From Maledivibacter sp. (GTDB lineage: Bacteria; Bacillota; Clostridia; Peptostreptococcales; Caminicellaceae): a stretch of 64,000 nucleotides of DNA. Both the position numbers and the translations under genes were made by a program. This document shows, piece by piece, positions 46,405-56,007 of this stretch. The first letter of the stretch is position 1. Each line of letters begins with the position of its first letter. Below the pieces are notes generated by a model. It was not told the DNA's origin. It saw only the letters and a program-made list of their open reading frames with translations, and did no database searches. The stretch covers positions 30,427-94,426 of the forward strand of contig JAOASB010000003.1 in assembly GCA_025210375.1 (NCBI GenBank), written 5' to 3'.

Positions 46405-48573
46405 GTGATAGCATATGAAATTATTGATGGGGTGGTAAAATACAGATTTGGGAACCCTATTTCAACCCATGCCGTAGTATTAAAGGGTAATGAAATAAAA
46501 AAGCAAGAACTTCGGTATTTTGCCCTAGAAAATAATGAAATCACTAAATTGAAATATAAAATGGACGAAGGAGATATAATCTTAGGACTTGGTGAAAATC
46601 AGAAAGGAATAAACAAGCGAGGGGGGATATTTGAAGCCTATTGTTCCGATGATCCAATACATACCCCGAATAAAAAATCATTATATGGAGCCCATAATTT
46701 TTTAATAGTAGATGGAACTAATAGATTCGGTATCTTTATTGATTATCCAAGTAAAATTGTGTTTGACATAGGATTTACCCACAAGGATAAACTGGAAATA
46801 GCCATACCGAATAAAAATTTTGATTTATATATTATAGATGGTAAAAGCTTAAGGGATATAGTTACAAAGTTTCTAAAAATAATTGGGAAAAGCTATATAC
46901 CTCCTAAATGGGCCTTTGGATTTCAACAGTCAAGATGGAGTTATCCCGATGCAAGGAAGATATATGAGACAGCAAATAATTTTATAGAAAATGATATACC
47001 ATGTGACTCCATATATTTGGACATTGATTATATGGAGGATTTTAAAGATTTTACTATTAGCAAGGAGAGATTTCCTCAATTTAAAAGCTTAGTAGGGGAA
47101 ATAAAGGAAAAAGGATTTAGACTGATTCCAATAATAGATGCTGGGGTGAAAATAGAAGAGGGTTATGAAATCTATGAGGAGGGTATAAAAAAGGGCTATT
47201 TCTGCGTTGATGAAAAAGGCGACCCCTTTGTAGCAGCAGTTTGGCCTGGCAAGGTACATTTTCCAGACTTCTTAAATAAAGAAGCTCGTAAATGGTTTGG
47301 TCTAAAATACAGGATGCTAATAGATCTAGGTATAGAGGGCTTTTGGAATGATATGAATGAACCGGCCATTTTTTATACTGAGAAGGGTTTAAAAGAGGCT
47401 ATAGACCATTGTGAGGAATCGAAAAATAAAAATCTGAATATATATTCCTTTTTCGCTTTAAAGGATTCATTTATAAACCTATCAAATAATGCTAGGGACT
47501 ACAAAGGCTTTTATCATGATATTGATGGTCAGCTTGTGAACCATGATAGTGTCCATAACCTATACGGCTATAACATGACTAAAGCCGCTGCTGAAGGTTT
47601 TAAAGAAATAGATTCGAATAAAAGATTTTTGATGTTTTCTAGAGCATCATATATAGGTATGCATAGATATGGAGGGATCTGGACAGGAGATAATCATTCA
47701 TGGTGGGATCACATACTTCTAAATATAAGGATGATGCCGTCCCTCAATATGTGTGGATTTCTTTATTCTGGTGCAGATACTGGGGGCTTTGGTGGGGATG
47801 CAAATGCCCAGTTATTAATAAGGTGGACACAATTCAGTTTATTCACACCACTTTTCCGAAATCATTCTGCAATAGGAACCAGAAAACAAGAGCCCTATGC
47901 CTTTGATATAGAGAGTACCGATATACTAAGATCTGCTATAAGATTGAGATATGCACTACTGCCATATATATATTCAGAATACATGAAAGGGGCGAGAAAT
48001 CACGATGTCTATTTTGCTCCACTCTCATTTGAGTATGATGATAAGTACTCAAAGCATGTTGAGGATCAATTGTTGGTTGGAGCATCTATGATGATATCCC
48101 CCATATATGTAGAAAATGCCATTGGAAGGCATGTATGGCTACCCGAAGAAATGCTTTTATGGAAGGCCAATGATTATCATAATAGATATTATAGTATCAT
48201 GGAAAAAGGTCATACATATATTGATATTAATATAGATGAAATACCAATTTTCATTAGAAAAAATAAAATGATTATCTTTGGTAAGCATGCTAATAATGTT
48301 GAAAAGCTAGATAATAAAGAGCTTTATGTAGTAGCCTTTGTTGAGGATAAAGCTAGTTATACCTACTATGATGATGATGGGGTTACCTATGACTTTGATA
48401 AAGGTGTATATTCTGAAATTGTTATTGATATTGAGAAAATAGATGGGGATTATAGGGTTGATATCAATAATAAAGGTAATAAATATGTTGAAAAATTAAA
48501 TTTTGATATTGTAGATTTAAAAGGAAATATCACAAAGAAATCATTGGTGATAAATAAAGGGGACGTAAAATGA
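46405..48573 (+). CDS. Glycoside hydrolase family 31 alpha-glucosidase
   Basis: 722 residues. The GH31 nucleophile is D316 in GFWNDMNEPAIFY and the acid/base is D429 in IWTGDNHSWWDHI. An N-terminal beta-domain precedes the barrel and C-terminal beta-domains follow. There is no signal peptide, so it acts on imported oligosaccharides, releasing glucose from the non-reducing end. GTG 46405 is chosen because GGAGGGGAT fits it; a TTG at 46390 overlaps that site. It overlaps malQ by 4 nt (ATGA). An alpha-xylosidase or other GH31 specificity cannot be excluded, but MalQ and GlgP next door favour alpha-glucans. Confidence 0.92.
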   Translation: MIAYEIIDGVVKYRFGNPISTHAVVLKGNEIKKQELRYFALENNEITKLKYKMDEGDIILGLGENQKGINKRGGIFEAYCSDDPIHTPNKKSLYGAHNFLIVDGTNRFGIFIDYPSKIVFDIGFTHKDKLEIAIPNKNFDLYIIDGKSLRDIVTKFLKIIGKSYIPPKWAFGFQQSRWSYPDARKIYETANNFIENDIPCDSIYLDIDYMEDFKDFTISKERFPQFKSLVGEIKEKGFRLIPIIDAGVKIEEGYEIYEEGIKKGYFCVDEKGDPFVAAVWPGKVHFPDFLNKEARKWFGLKYRMLIDLGIEGFWNDMNEPAIFYTEKGLKEAIDHCEESKNKNLNIYSFFALKDSFINLSNNARDYKGFYHDIDGQLVNHDSVHNLYGYNMTKAAAEGFKEIDSNKRFLMFSRASYIGMHRYGGIWTGDNHSWWDHILLNIRMMPSLNMCGFLYSGADTGGFGGDANAQLLIRWTQFSLFTPLFRNHSAIGTRKQEPYAFDIESTDILRSAIRLRYALLPYIYSEYMKGARNHDVYFAPLSFEYDDKYSKHVEDQLLVGASMMISPIYVENAIGRHVWLPEEMLLWKANDYHNRYYSIMEKGHTYIDINIDEIPIFIRKNKMIIFGKHANNVEKLDNKELYVVAFVEDKASYTYYDDDGVTYDFDKGVYSEIVIDIEKIDGDYRVDINNKGNKYVEKLNFDIVDLKGNITKKSLVINKGDVK

Positions 48574-50048
48574 TTGGAAGGGGTAGTGGAATATTATTGC
48601 ATATTACTTCTTTGCCGAGTCCATATGGAATAGGAGACTTTGGTAAGCAGGCCTATAAATTTGTTGATTTTCTTGAAACCGCAGGGCAAAAATATTGGCA
48701 AATACTGCCCCTGGGAACCACTGGATATGGAGATTCACCATATCAATCCTTCTCTGCTTATGCTGGCAATCCATATTTTATTGATTTTGATCTGTTGATT
48801 GAAGAAGGACATTTGCGAAAAGAGGATATGGAAAATATAGATTTCGGTGATGACCATAGAAAAGTCGATTATGAAAAGATATTCAATAATAAAATGACCA
48901 TTTTAAGGTGTGCTTACCATAAAGCTAAAGAAAGTATCAAGGAAGAAATGCTTATATTTAAAGAAGAAAATATTTATTGGATAGATGAATACTCCTTATA
49001 TATGACTATTAAAACGAGCTTTGGGTTAAAATCCTGGCGGCAATGGGATGAGGATATAAAAATAAGAAAACCTAAAGCCATAGAATATTATAAAAAGAAT
49101 TATGAAGATGAAATAAACTTCTGGGTTTATCTACAGTATGAGTTCTTCAAGCAGTGGAATAGTCTAAAGAAATATGCCAATAGCAAGGGCATAAGGATTA
49201 TAGGAGATATTCCCATATATGTTGCCGAGGATAGTGCAGATGTATGGGCTAATAGTGAATTATTCTTGTTAGATAATCAGTATAAACCTATAAAGGTCTC
49301 CGGATGTCCTCCCGATGCTTTCTCTGAAACAGGTCAGCTTTGGGGAAATCCTATATACAATTGGAGTGTAATGGAGAAAAGGGGGTTTAGATGGTGGATT
49401 GAAAGAATTCAAGCCAATTCTAGGCTTTACGACATTACACGTATAGACCATTTTAGAGGATTTGAATCCTATTGGGAGATACCATATGGGGATGAGACTG
49501 CCATAAATGGAAGATGGGTCAAGGGGCCAGGAATAAAACTCTTTAATGGGATCAAGGATGCCCTTGGTGAGATTGATATAATCGCTGAGGACCTTGGGTA
49601 TCTTACCGAAGAAGTAATTAGTTTTAGAGAAGAAACAGGATTTCCAGGAATGAAGGTATTGCAGTTTGCATTTGACACCCGCGAAGAAAGTGACTATCTC
49701 CCCCATAATTATGAAAAAAATTGTATTGTTTATACTGGAACCCATGATAATGATACGGTGGACGGATGGTTTGAGAATTCAAATATTGATGATGTAAAAC
49801 ACGCTATTAAGTATTTAAATCTAAAAGAAGAGGAAGGTTATAATTGGGGATTCATCAGAGGGGCATGGAGTTCAGTTGCCAATATTGCCATTGCTCAAAT
49901 ACAGGATTTTTTAGGCCTAGGAAGTGAAGCAAGGATGAATATACCTTCAACGCTAGGTGGAAACTGGTTGTGGAGACTTAAAGAAGGTGAATTAGATCAT
50001 GAACTAGCTGAAAGAATATATCAAATAACTAAACTTTATGGAAGGTAG
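48570..50048 (+). CDS. malQ: 4-alpha-glucanotransferase (amylomaltase)
   Basis: 492-residue GH77 enzyme that transfers glucan segments between maltodextrins, lengthening them for phosphorolysis. It starts RGSGILLHITSLPSPYGIGD FG-type and has YWQILPLGTTGYGDSPYQSF, RIDHFRGFESYWEIPYGDET (catalytic Asp), IIAEDLGYLTEEV (catalytic Glu) and YTGTHDNDTVDGWF. The start overlaps the GH31 stop by 4 nt. glgP begins 8 nt after its stop. Normal length for the bacterial form. Confidence 0.96.
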   Translation: MIGRGSGILLHITSLPSPYGIGDFGKQAYKFVDFLETAGQKYWQILPLGTTGYGDSPYQSFSAYAGNPYFIDFDLLIEEGHLRKEDMENIDFGDDHRKVDYEKIFNNKMTILRCAYHKAKESIKEEMLIFKEENIYWIDEYSLYMTIKTSFGLKSWRQWDEDIKIRKPKAIEYYKKNYEDEINFWVYLQYEFFKQWNSLKKYANSKGIRIIGDIPIYVAEDSADVWANSELFLLDNQYKPIKVSGCPPDAFSETGQLWGNPIYNWSVMEKRGFRWWIERIQANSRLYDITRIDHFRGFESYWEIPYGDETAINGRWVKGPGIKLFNGIKDALGEIDIIAEDLGYLTEEVISFREETGFPGMKVLQFAFDTREESDYLPHNYEKNCIVYTGTHDNDTVDGWFENSNIDDVKHAIKYLNLKEEEGYNWGFIRGAWSSVANIAIAQIQDFLGLGSEARMNIPSTLGGNWLWRLKEGELDHELAERIYQITKLYGR

Positions 50049-50056
50049 GAACAGCA

Positions 50057-52450
50057 ATGCTTGATAGGGAAGGATTTAAAGATAGTATAAAAAGAATTCT
50101 CAAGATGGATTTTGGTAAAACCTTAGATAAGTCAGAGGGCTATCAAAAATACAATGGGGTTGCAAAGGCTTTAATGGAAATGATAATAGATGATTGGAAT
50201 AAAACTGAGGAGGAATATTGTAGGGTGAAGCAGGCCCATTACTTTTCAGCTGAATTTTTAATGGGAAGGGCTTTAGGCAACAACTTAATTAATCTAGGGG
50301 TTTATGACGAGGTTAAAGACATCTTAGAAGAATTAGGTATAGATATTAATGACCTTGAAGAAATAGAAGAGGATGCAGGCTTAGGAAATGGTGGACTTGG
50401 AAGACTTGCAGCATGTTTTTTAGATTCCTGTGCCACAAAAAATATGCCGGTTACTGGGTATGGTATTAGGTACAGCCATGGAATCTTTGAGCAGAAATTT
50501 CAAAATGGATTTCAGGTTGAACAGGGAGATAACTGGTTAAAATATGGTGATCCTTGGTCCATAAGGCGTGGTGAGGATGCAGTAATAGTTAGATTTAATG
50601 ATAGTGAAGTAAGGGCTGTTCCCTACGACACTCCTATTATTGGGTACGGTACAAATAATATTAATAGGCTTAGATTATGGAAGTGTGAACCCGTAAAGGA
50701 GTTTGACTTCAATTTATTTAATTTACAGCAGTATGATGAAGCCGTAAAGGAAAAAAATAGAGCCGATGATATATCCAGAGTTTTATATCCAAATGATTCA
50801 GAAGTAAAGGGTAAAATTCTAAGACTTAAGCAGCAGTATTTTTTTGTCTGTGCATCTCTTCAAGATTTGGTTAAAAAATTCAAACGTAGATTTGGAAGAA
50901 AATTTGAATTTTTTCCAGAGTACAATGCCATACAGCTTAACGATACCCATCCAGTGGTGGCTATACCAGAACTTATGAGGATATTAGTTGACGATGAAGA
51001 TATAGCTTGGGAAAAGGCATGGGAGATCACACAAAAAACCTTCTCATATACAAATCATACAATACTTTCAGAGGCTTTAGAACAATGGGATAGTACACTT
51101 TATGAAGAAATTTTACCTAGAATTTATGAAATAATAGAAGAAATAGATGAAAAGTTTGTGAAAGAGTTGAGTGTAAAGAATTATAATGATAAGAAAATAG
51201 AGGATATGAGAATTATATCCCATGATAAGATAAAGATGGCTTGGTTAGCCATACATGGGACCCATACCACTAATGGAGTTGCAAAGCTTCATACGGATAT
51301 ATTAAAGAATCAAGAACTAAGGGAATGGTATAAGCTTTATCCAGATAGATTTCAAAATAAGACCAATGGAATTACCCCCAGAAGATGGATGGCTTTATGT
51401 AACAAAGAATTATCAGGACTAATAACAGAATTGCTGGGGTCTAATAAATGGATTACAAATCTTGACATGCTAAATCAATTGGAAAAGTATGCAGATGATG
51501 AGAATATACTTGAAAAGTTTCTATATATAAAACAAAGAAAAAAGAATCAATTAGCAAAATATATTAAAGAGCATGAGGGTATTGAAATTGATCCCAGTTC
51601 TATATTTGATATACAAATAAAGAGATTACATGAGTACAAGAGACAATTATTAAATGCCTTTCACATCTTAGACCTATACTATAGGTTAAAGGAAAATCCA
51701 GATTTAGATATCATACCTAGAACCTTTATATTTGGGGCCAAGGCAGCTCCCGGATACACAAGGGCAAAGGCCATAATTAAATTCATAAACGAAATTGCAG
51801 GTCTTGTTAACAAAGACCCTACGACAAATAAAAAGCTTAAGGTTGTATTTGTTCAAAATTATCGAGTCTCCTATGCAGAGAAGCTTTTTCCCGCAGCAGA
51901 TATATCACAACAAATTTCAACTGCTGGGAAGGAAGCATCGGGTACTGGTAATATGAAGTTCATGCTAAATGGTACTCCTACAATAGGGACCTTTGATGGA
52001 GCAAATGTTGAAATAGTAGAAGAAGCAGGAGAGGAAAATAACTTCATATTTGGAGCAAGGGTAGAAGAAATAAAGGAGCTTGAGAAGAGCTATGAGCCAA
52101 AGGAATATTATGCAAAGGTACCAGGGCTCAAAAAGGTGGTAGATACATTAATTGATGGAACCTTTGATGATAGTGGAACAGGTGTCTTTGAGGAGTTACA
52201 TGATTCCCTATTAAAGGGAGCCCCTTGGCATAAACCCGATAATTACTTTGTTTTCAGGGATTTCAACGAATATAGGGAAGCACAGCTAAAGCTTGATAAA
52301 GCCTATAGAAATAGACTCCAGTGGGCCAAAAAATGCTGGATAAACATGATCAGTGCAGGCAAATTTAGCAGTGATAGAACTATTTTAGAATATGCAAGGG
52401 AAATCTGGGATATAGAAGCTAACAAGATTAGTGAAAGTTATCTCAAATAA
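50057..52450 (+). CDS. glgP: Glycogen/maltodextrin phosphorylase
   Basis: 797-residue GT35 phosphorylase that releases glucose-1-phosphate from alpha-1,4-glucans. Glycine-rich EDAGLGNGGLGRLAACFLDS, substrate-loop NDTHPVVAIPELMRILVD, and the PLP site EASGTGNMKFMLNG with Lys634 are all present. AGGAACAGC-like spacing before ATG 50057 is modest, consistent with coupling to malQ. It is the last gene of the uptake operon. With MalQ and GH31 it allows energy-saving degradation of imported maltodextrins or stored glycogen. Confidence 0.97.
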   Translation: MLDREGFKDSIKRILKMDFGKTLDKSEGYQKYNGVAKALMEMIIDDWNKTEEEYCRVKQAHYFSAEFLMGRALGNNLINLGVYDEVKDILEELGIDINDLEEIEEDAGLGNGGLGRLAACFLDSCATKNMPVTGYGIRYSHGIFEQKFQNGFQVEQGDNWLKYGDPWSIRRGEDAVIVRFNDSEVRAVPYDTPIIGYGTNNINRLRLWKCEPVKEFDFNLFNLQQYDEAVKEKNRADDISRVLYPNDSEVKGKILRLKQQYFFVCASLQDLVKKFKRRFGRKFEFFPEYNAIQLNDTHPVVAIPELMRILVDDEDIAWEKAWEITQKTFSYTNHTILSEALEQWDSTLYEEILPRIYEIIEEIDEKFVKELSVKNYNDKKIEDMRIISHDKIKMAWLAIHGTHTTNGVAKLHTDILKNQELREWYKLYPDRFQNKTNGITPRRWMALCNKELSGLITELLGSNKWITNLDMLNQLEKYADDENILEKFLYIKQRKKNQLAKYIKEHEGIEIDPSSIFDIQIKRLHEYKRQLLNAFHILDLYYRLKENPDLDIIPRTFIFGAKAAPGYTRAKAIIKFINEIAGLVNKDPTTNKKLKVVFVQNYRVSYAEKLFPAADISQQISTAGKEASGTGNMKFMLNGTPTIGTFDGANVEIVEEAGEENNFIFGARVEEIKELEKSYEPKEYYAKVPGLKKVVDTLIDGTFDDSGTGVFEELHDSLLKGAPWHKPDNYFVFRDFNEYREAQLKLDKAYRNRLQWAKKCWINMISAGKFSSDRTILEYAREIWDIEANKISESYLK

Positions 52451-52532
52451 TAATTTCTATACGATGATCTGATAATAAAGTTCATTAATAAAAAATTTCT
52501 ATTACTGACTTAAGTCTTATGTCTGTAATAGA

Positions 52533-52565
52533 TTGTTTTTATAGAAAGTAATTATGCAATTTCCT
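52533..52565 (-). repeat. MITE family B, partial copy adjoining another copy
   Basis: GTTTTTATAGAAAGTAATTA then TGCAATTTCCT matches one end of the family in inverted orientation. It is followed by CTATT and then a second copy. Confidence 0.55.
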
Positions 52566-52570
52566 CTATT

Positions 52571-52686
52571 GAGCAAATTGCATAATTACCTTCTGCAAAA
52601 ACTATCTACTATATATAGTTAAAAACCTTAAGAACTATACCATATATATTATGCAATTCTGCCAAGTAAGAGTTATGCAATTTCCT
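52571..52686 (+). repeat. MITE family B, 116-bp deletion copy
   Basis: GAGCAAATTGCATAATTACC at the left, AAGAGTTATGCAATTTCCT at the right, and a shortened centre. Perfect 5-bp duplications CTATT flank it (52566-52570 and 52687-52691). Confidence 0.75.
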
Positions 52687-52754
52687 CTATTGAAAAGAAT
52701 GTGAAGTATATTTATACTAGAAGGGTAAAGAGTTTTATAGGAGGAGAGAGTTTT

Positions 52755-53396
52755 ATGGATAATAATGTGAAATTTGTAGTGGAAAAAAGGGTTCTGAGAA
52801 CTATAGAAAATTTAGAAAAAAATAATATGAAGGGTCACTTTGTTCAAGACGAAAAAGAAGCAGTAAATAAAATTGATCAATTAATAAAGGAAGGAGATAT
52901 GGTATCGACTGGAGGATCCATGACATTATTTGAAACAGGAGTTATAGATTTTTTGAGAAATGGTAAATACAACTTTTTAGATAGATACAAAGAAGGGTTA
53001 ACTCCAGAGGATATAAAGGATATATATATAAAGAGCTTTGCTGCCGATGCTTACTTCACAAGTAGTAATGCCATTACAGAAGAGGGAGAACTCTATAACG
53101 TTGATGGCAGGGGAAATAGAGTCGCAGCAATGATATATGGACCTGATAAGGTGATAGTAGTTGTAGGTGTTAATAAAATAGTTAGGGACTTAGATGAAGC
53201 CATCATGAGAAATAGAGAATGGGCAGCCCCTGCCAATGCAAAGAGGTTAAATAGAAAGACTCCATGTTCAGAGGTTGGATACTGTATGGACTGTAGTAGC
53301 AAGGATAGAATTTGCAGTGAATATGTCACCATAAAGAGACAGATGGACTCAGACAGAATCCATGTAATAATAGTTAATAAAGAGTTAGGGTATTAA
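52755..53396 (+). CDS. LUD-domain protein (LutC/YkgG-like)
   Basis: 213 residues of the lactate-utilisation (LUD, DUF162) family: DMVSTGGSMTLFETGVIDFL, ADAYFTSSNAITEEGELYNV, and DKVIVVVGVNKIVRDLDEAI. The C-terminal region has four Cys (CSEVGYCMDCSSKDRIC), perhaps a metal site. LutA/LutB partners are absent, so it is a stand-alone LUD protein as found in many clostridia, with unknown substrate. ATG 52755 follows GGAGGAGAGAG; an upstream in-frame extension begins in repeat-derived sequence. Confidence 0.85.
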   Translation: MDNNVKFVVEKRVLRTIENLEKNNMKGHFVQDEKEAVNKIDQLIKEGDMVSTGGSMTLFETGVIDFLRNGKYNFLDRYKEGLTPEDIKDIYIKSFAADAYFTSSNAITEEGELYNVDGRGNRVAAMIYGPDKVIVVVGVNKIVRDLDEAIMRNREWAAPANAKRLNRKTPCSEVGYCMDCSSKDRICSEYVTIKRQMDSDRIHVIIVNKELGY

Positions 53397-53427
53397 TTAG
53401 GGGAAACCCTTAGAACTTAAAATTTAC

Positions 53428-53485
<58 letters not shown>

Positions 53486-53500
53486 TGTGGGGGGAAGACT

Positions 53501-55942
53501 ATGAAGGAGAAGCAGAAATTAACTTCAAAAAAGCCTATACTAATACTTGGTTTTTCCATAATTCTATTATTTTGTTTTTTATCATGGGATAAAATATACT
53601 ATGTTGTCGATAAGAATTTCGAAAAGGTAGGAAGTGGAGAAACGGATAGTGGATATTATCATAGGATTGCCAGCGGCTTTAATAAAAAAAGTACTGCAAT
53701 GAAACGTGGAAGTTTACAGATAAAAGATTTAGTAGATAACGATAGTGATTTTGGTTATTTTGGTTATTTTATGAATAACATGAGGATTAGTTCTAATGGC
53801 AGCGGAACCGGTGGGACAACTATTTCTATAGGCAGCCTTGAAAATGCAAATGAGGATTATAGGCTTATTAAAGACAGCAATAAAAAAAGTGATGAGCTAG
53901 GAGAATATGAGCTGGGTGTAAGTATTTTGAATTGGTTTGGTGGAAACTCAGATAATGCCATTAAAATCCTAGAGAATGTTGACTATCTCAAAGATGAAGA
54001 GTTAAAAACTACTAGAAACTTAAATTTAGCTGCAATGTATATAGGACTTAGTAGATTTGAAGAAGCAGAGAACCTACTAATCAAAGACTTTAAAGAAAAT
54101 GATTTATATAACTATTTTAAAAGGGATATGCTTGCATATATATATTTCTTTAGGGGCGAAAATGATAGGTTTGAGAAAATCATTTCATATAAATATGATA
54201 CCCTAAAGCTTGAGGGAAATAGTATCAAGGGTGTTAAGTTTGATGAAGAAGAAAAATATAGATTAAGAGGAAATTTAGATGATGAAATAGATAAACTAAA
54301 CCCATATTTACAGCTTTTTGGTGAACTTCAACGGATATTTGAGGATATTGAATATAACCAAAAAGAACATGAAAATATGAAAAGCACAAATAATGCTTTA
54401 ACCGGATATGTAAGCTATAATGGGGATCCACTAAGAGGAGTAGTAGTATATGTCAAAAGCACTAAAAATCAGGGGATGAGCTTGGGTGGGTTCGTTGATA
54501 TGGGGATATATGGAACAACCGATAAAAATGGAAGATATGAGATTAAAAATATTCCTAATGATAATTACGATATATGCCTATATGGAAGCTGGAATCAACT
54601 AAGAAGTAAGCAGGTTAAGTTTAAAAGTAAGCATATAGCCTTTGATGGAAATACAAAAATCAATGAAAACATTCAGCTTTATGATCCTATTAAACTAAAG
54701 AAACTAGAGTATATAGGTAAGGATAAAATCGAAGTAACTTGGGAAAATCCTGCTGGAAATGACTTTGAATACAGTGTGAAATTTGGTGAGATTCAAAATA
54801 CTGATTATGGTGGAGAATATGCAAATCCTTCTTATGTTAATTCCATAATTACTAGAGAAAATTTCGCTTTAATTGATCTGTCCCAATTGAGGAAAGATTC
54901 ATTAGGCAATATTTTTTCTTGGGGTAATGACTTTGTAGAGCCTTATCAAGTCATAGAGCCTTTTTATCATACCGGTAAATATGGGCTTATAATTAATGCA
55001 TATCCTTTAAATAAGGATTATTCTTACTCTGGAAGTGACAATTACGGTATTTTTGCTAATAAACGTTATGACTCTATAGATATAGAAGGTAACGATTGGA
55101 ATGAAGGAGATAAGCTGCTTTTAGAAAAAAGGTATCCAGAGGCCCTTAAGTGGTTTGAAAACAAGCTAGAGGAAGACATGGATGATATCCATGCAATGAA
55201 GGTTTTATCAACTATTTATTCTAAAGGATATAAGGGCAGGGAAGATGGTTTTGGATTGATTGGCAAAGATGTAAAGAAGGGGATAAAATATACCGAGCTA
55301 TTAAAGGAAGACATAGGGGAGAAGGAATATATACTTTCTGTCCTGGGAGATTTATATAATTCAGATGGTCAGTATGAAAAGGCTCTAGAGTATTATTTGA
55401 AACTAGCTAAAGTTAAAGCTAAAGACTCATATTATGAATATAGTAGGGCAGGAAATATGTGTATGAAAATGAATAAATGGCACAAGGCCTTTGAATACTA
55501 TAAGCTATATGTGTATAACTATGAGTATAAGGATTATGCTAAGGTTCTATTGGTAGGTATCCTTATGGATAATAAAGACGCTATTATTAAGTATAGCCAT
55601 ATGATAGAATCAGAAGAGTATGGATTAGACTATGGTGAGCTGTTTAATACTTATATAAATATGGACAGAGACAGATATAAAGAATTATATAACTCTATAA
55701 ATGGAGAAGAGATTATTAGTGCTAAAGAGATATTAGAAAAGGATGAGTCCGAACTGGGGATTTTCTATAGAGGATTGTTACTTCTTTCCGAAATGCGTAG
55801 ATTTGATGAGGAAGAGGAAAAAGATTATTATAGTTTATATAAGCTCCAACATAATGCTACACTAAAAAGCCTAATGAAGTATTTTGGACAAAAGGAGATT
55901 GTAAGTAATTTTGGAGAAAGAGGATATGACCCTGAAATATAA
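53501..55942 (+). CDS. Membrane-anchored TPR protein with a CarboxypepD_reg-like beta domain
   Basis: 813 residues. One N-terminal membrane segment (about 13-29, PILILGFSIILLFCFLSW) places the rest outside the cytoplasm. Tetratricopeptide-like helices lie at about 140-240 (KILENVDYLKDEEL; NLAAMYIGLSRFEEAENLLI) and again at about 540-690 (RYPEALKWFENKLEEDMDDI; LGDLYNSDGQYEKALEYYLK). Between them is a carboxypeptidase-regulatory-like beta-sandwich (ALTGYVSYNGDPLRGVVVYV; TTDKNGRYEIKNIPNDNYDI). It is probably a protein-interaction scaffold at the cell surface; no catalytic residues are seen. It is monocistronic and shares a bidirectional terminator with the convergent permease. Confidence 0.75.
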   Translation: MKEKQKLTSKKPILILGFSIILLFCFLSWDKIYYVVDKNFEKVGSGETDSGYYHRIASGFNKKSTAMKRGSLQIKDLVDNDSDFGYFGYFMNNMRISSNGSGTGGTTISIGSLENANEDYRLIKDSNKKSDELGEYELGVSILNWFGGNSDNAIKILENVDYLKDEELKTTRNLNLAAMYIGLSRFEEAENLLIKDFKENDLYNYFKRDMLAYIYFFRGENDRFEKIISYKYDTLKLEGNSIKGVKFDEEEKYRLRGNLDDEIDKLNPYLQLFGELQRIFEDIEYNQKEHENMKSTNNALTGYVSYNGDPLRGVVVYVKSTKNQGMSLGGFVDMGIYGTTDKNGRYEIKNIPNDNYDICLYGSWNQLRSKQVKFKSKHIAFDGNTKINENIQLYDPIKLKKLEYIGKDKIEVTWENPAGNDFEYSVKFGEIQNTDYGGEYANPSYVNSIITRENFALIDLSQLRKDSLGNIFSWGNDFVEPYQVIEPFYHTGKYGLIINAYPLNKDYSYSGSDNYGIFANKRYDSIDIEGNDWNEGDKLLLEKRYPEALKWFENKLEEDMDDIHAMKVLSTIYSKGYKGREDGFGLIGKDVKKGIKYTELLKEDIGEKEYILSVLGDLYNSDGQYEKALEYYLKLAKVKAKDSYYEYSRAGNMCMKMNKWHKAFEYYKLYVYNYEYKDYAKVLLVGILMDNKDAIIKYSHMIESEEYGLDYGELFNTYINMDRDRYKELYNSINGEEIISAKEILEKDESELGIFYRGLLLLSEMRRFDEEEEKDYYSLYKLQHNATLKSLMKYFGQKEIVSNFGERGYDPEI

Positions 55943-55951
55943 TAAAAAATA

Positions 55952-55996
55952 AAAAAAGAAAGAAACTCATGAAAAAGAGTTTCTTTCTTTTTTATT
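55952..55996. terminator. Bidirectional terminator
   Basis: AAAAAGAAAGAAACTC pairs with GAGTTTCTTTCTTTTT. A-run and T-run on opposite sides serve the convergent TPR gene (+) and uracil permease gene (-). Confidence 0.85.
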
Positions 55997-56007
55997 ATGA
56001 TATATAT

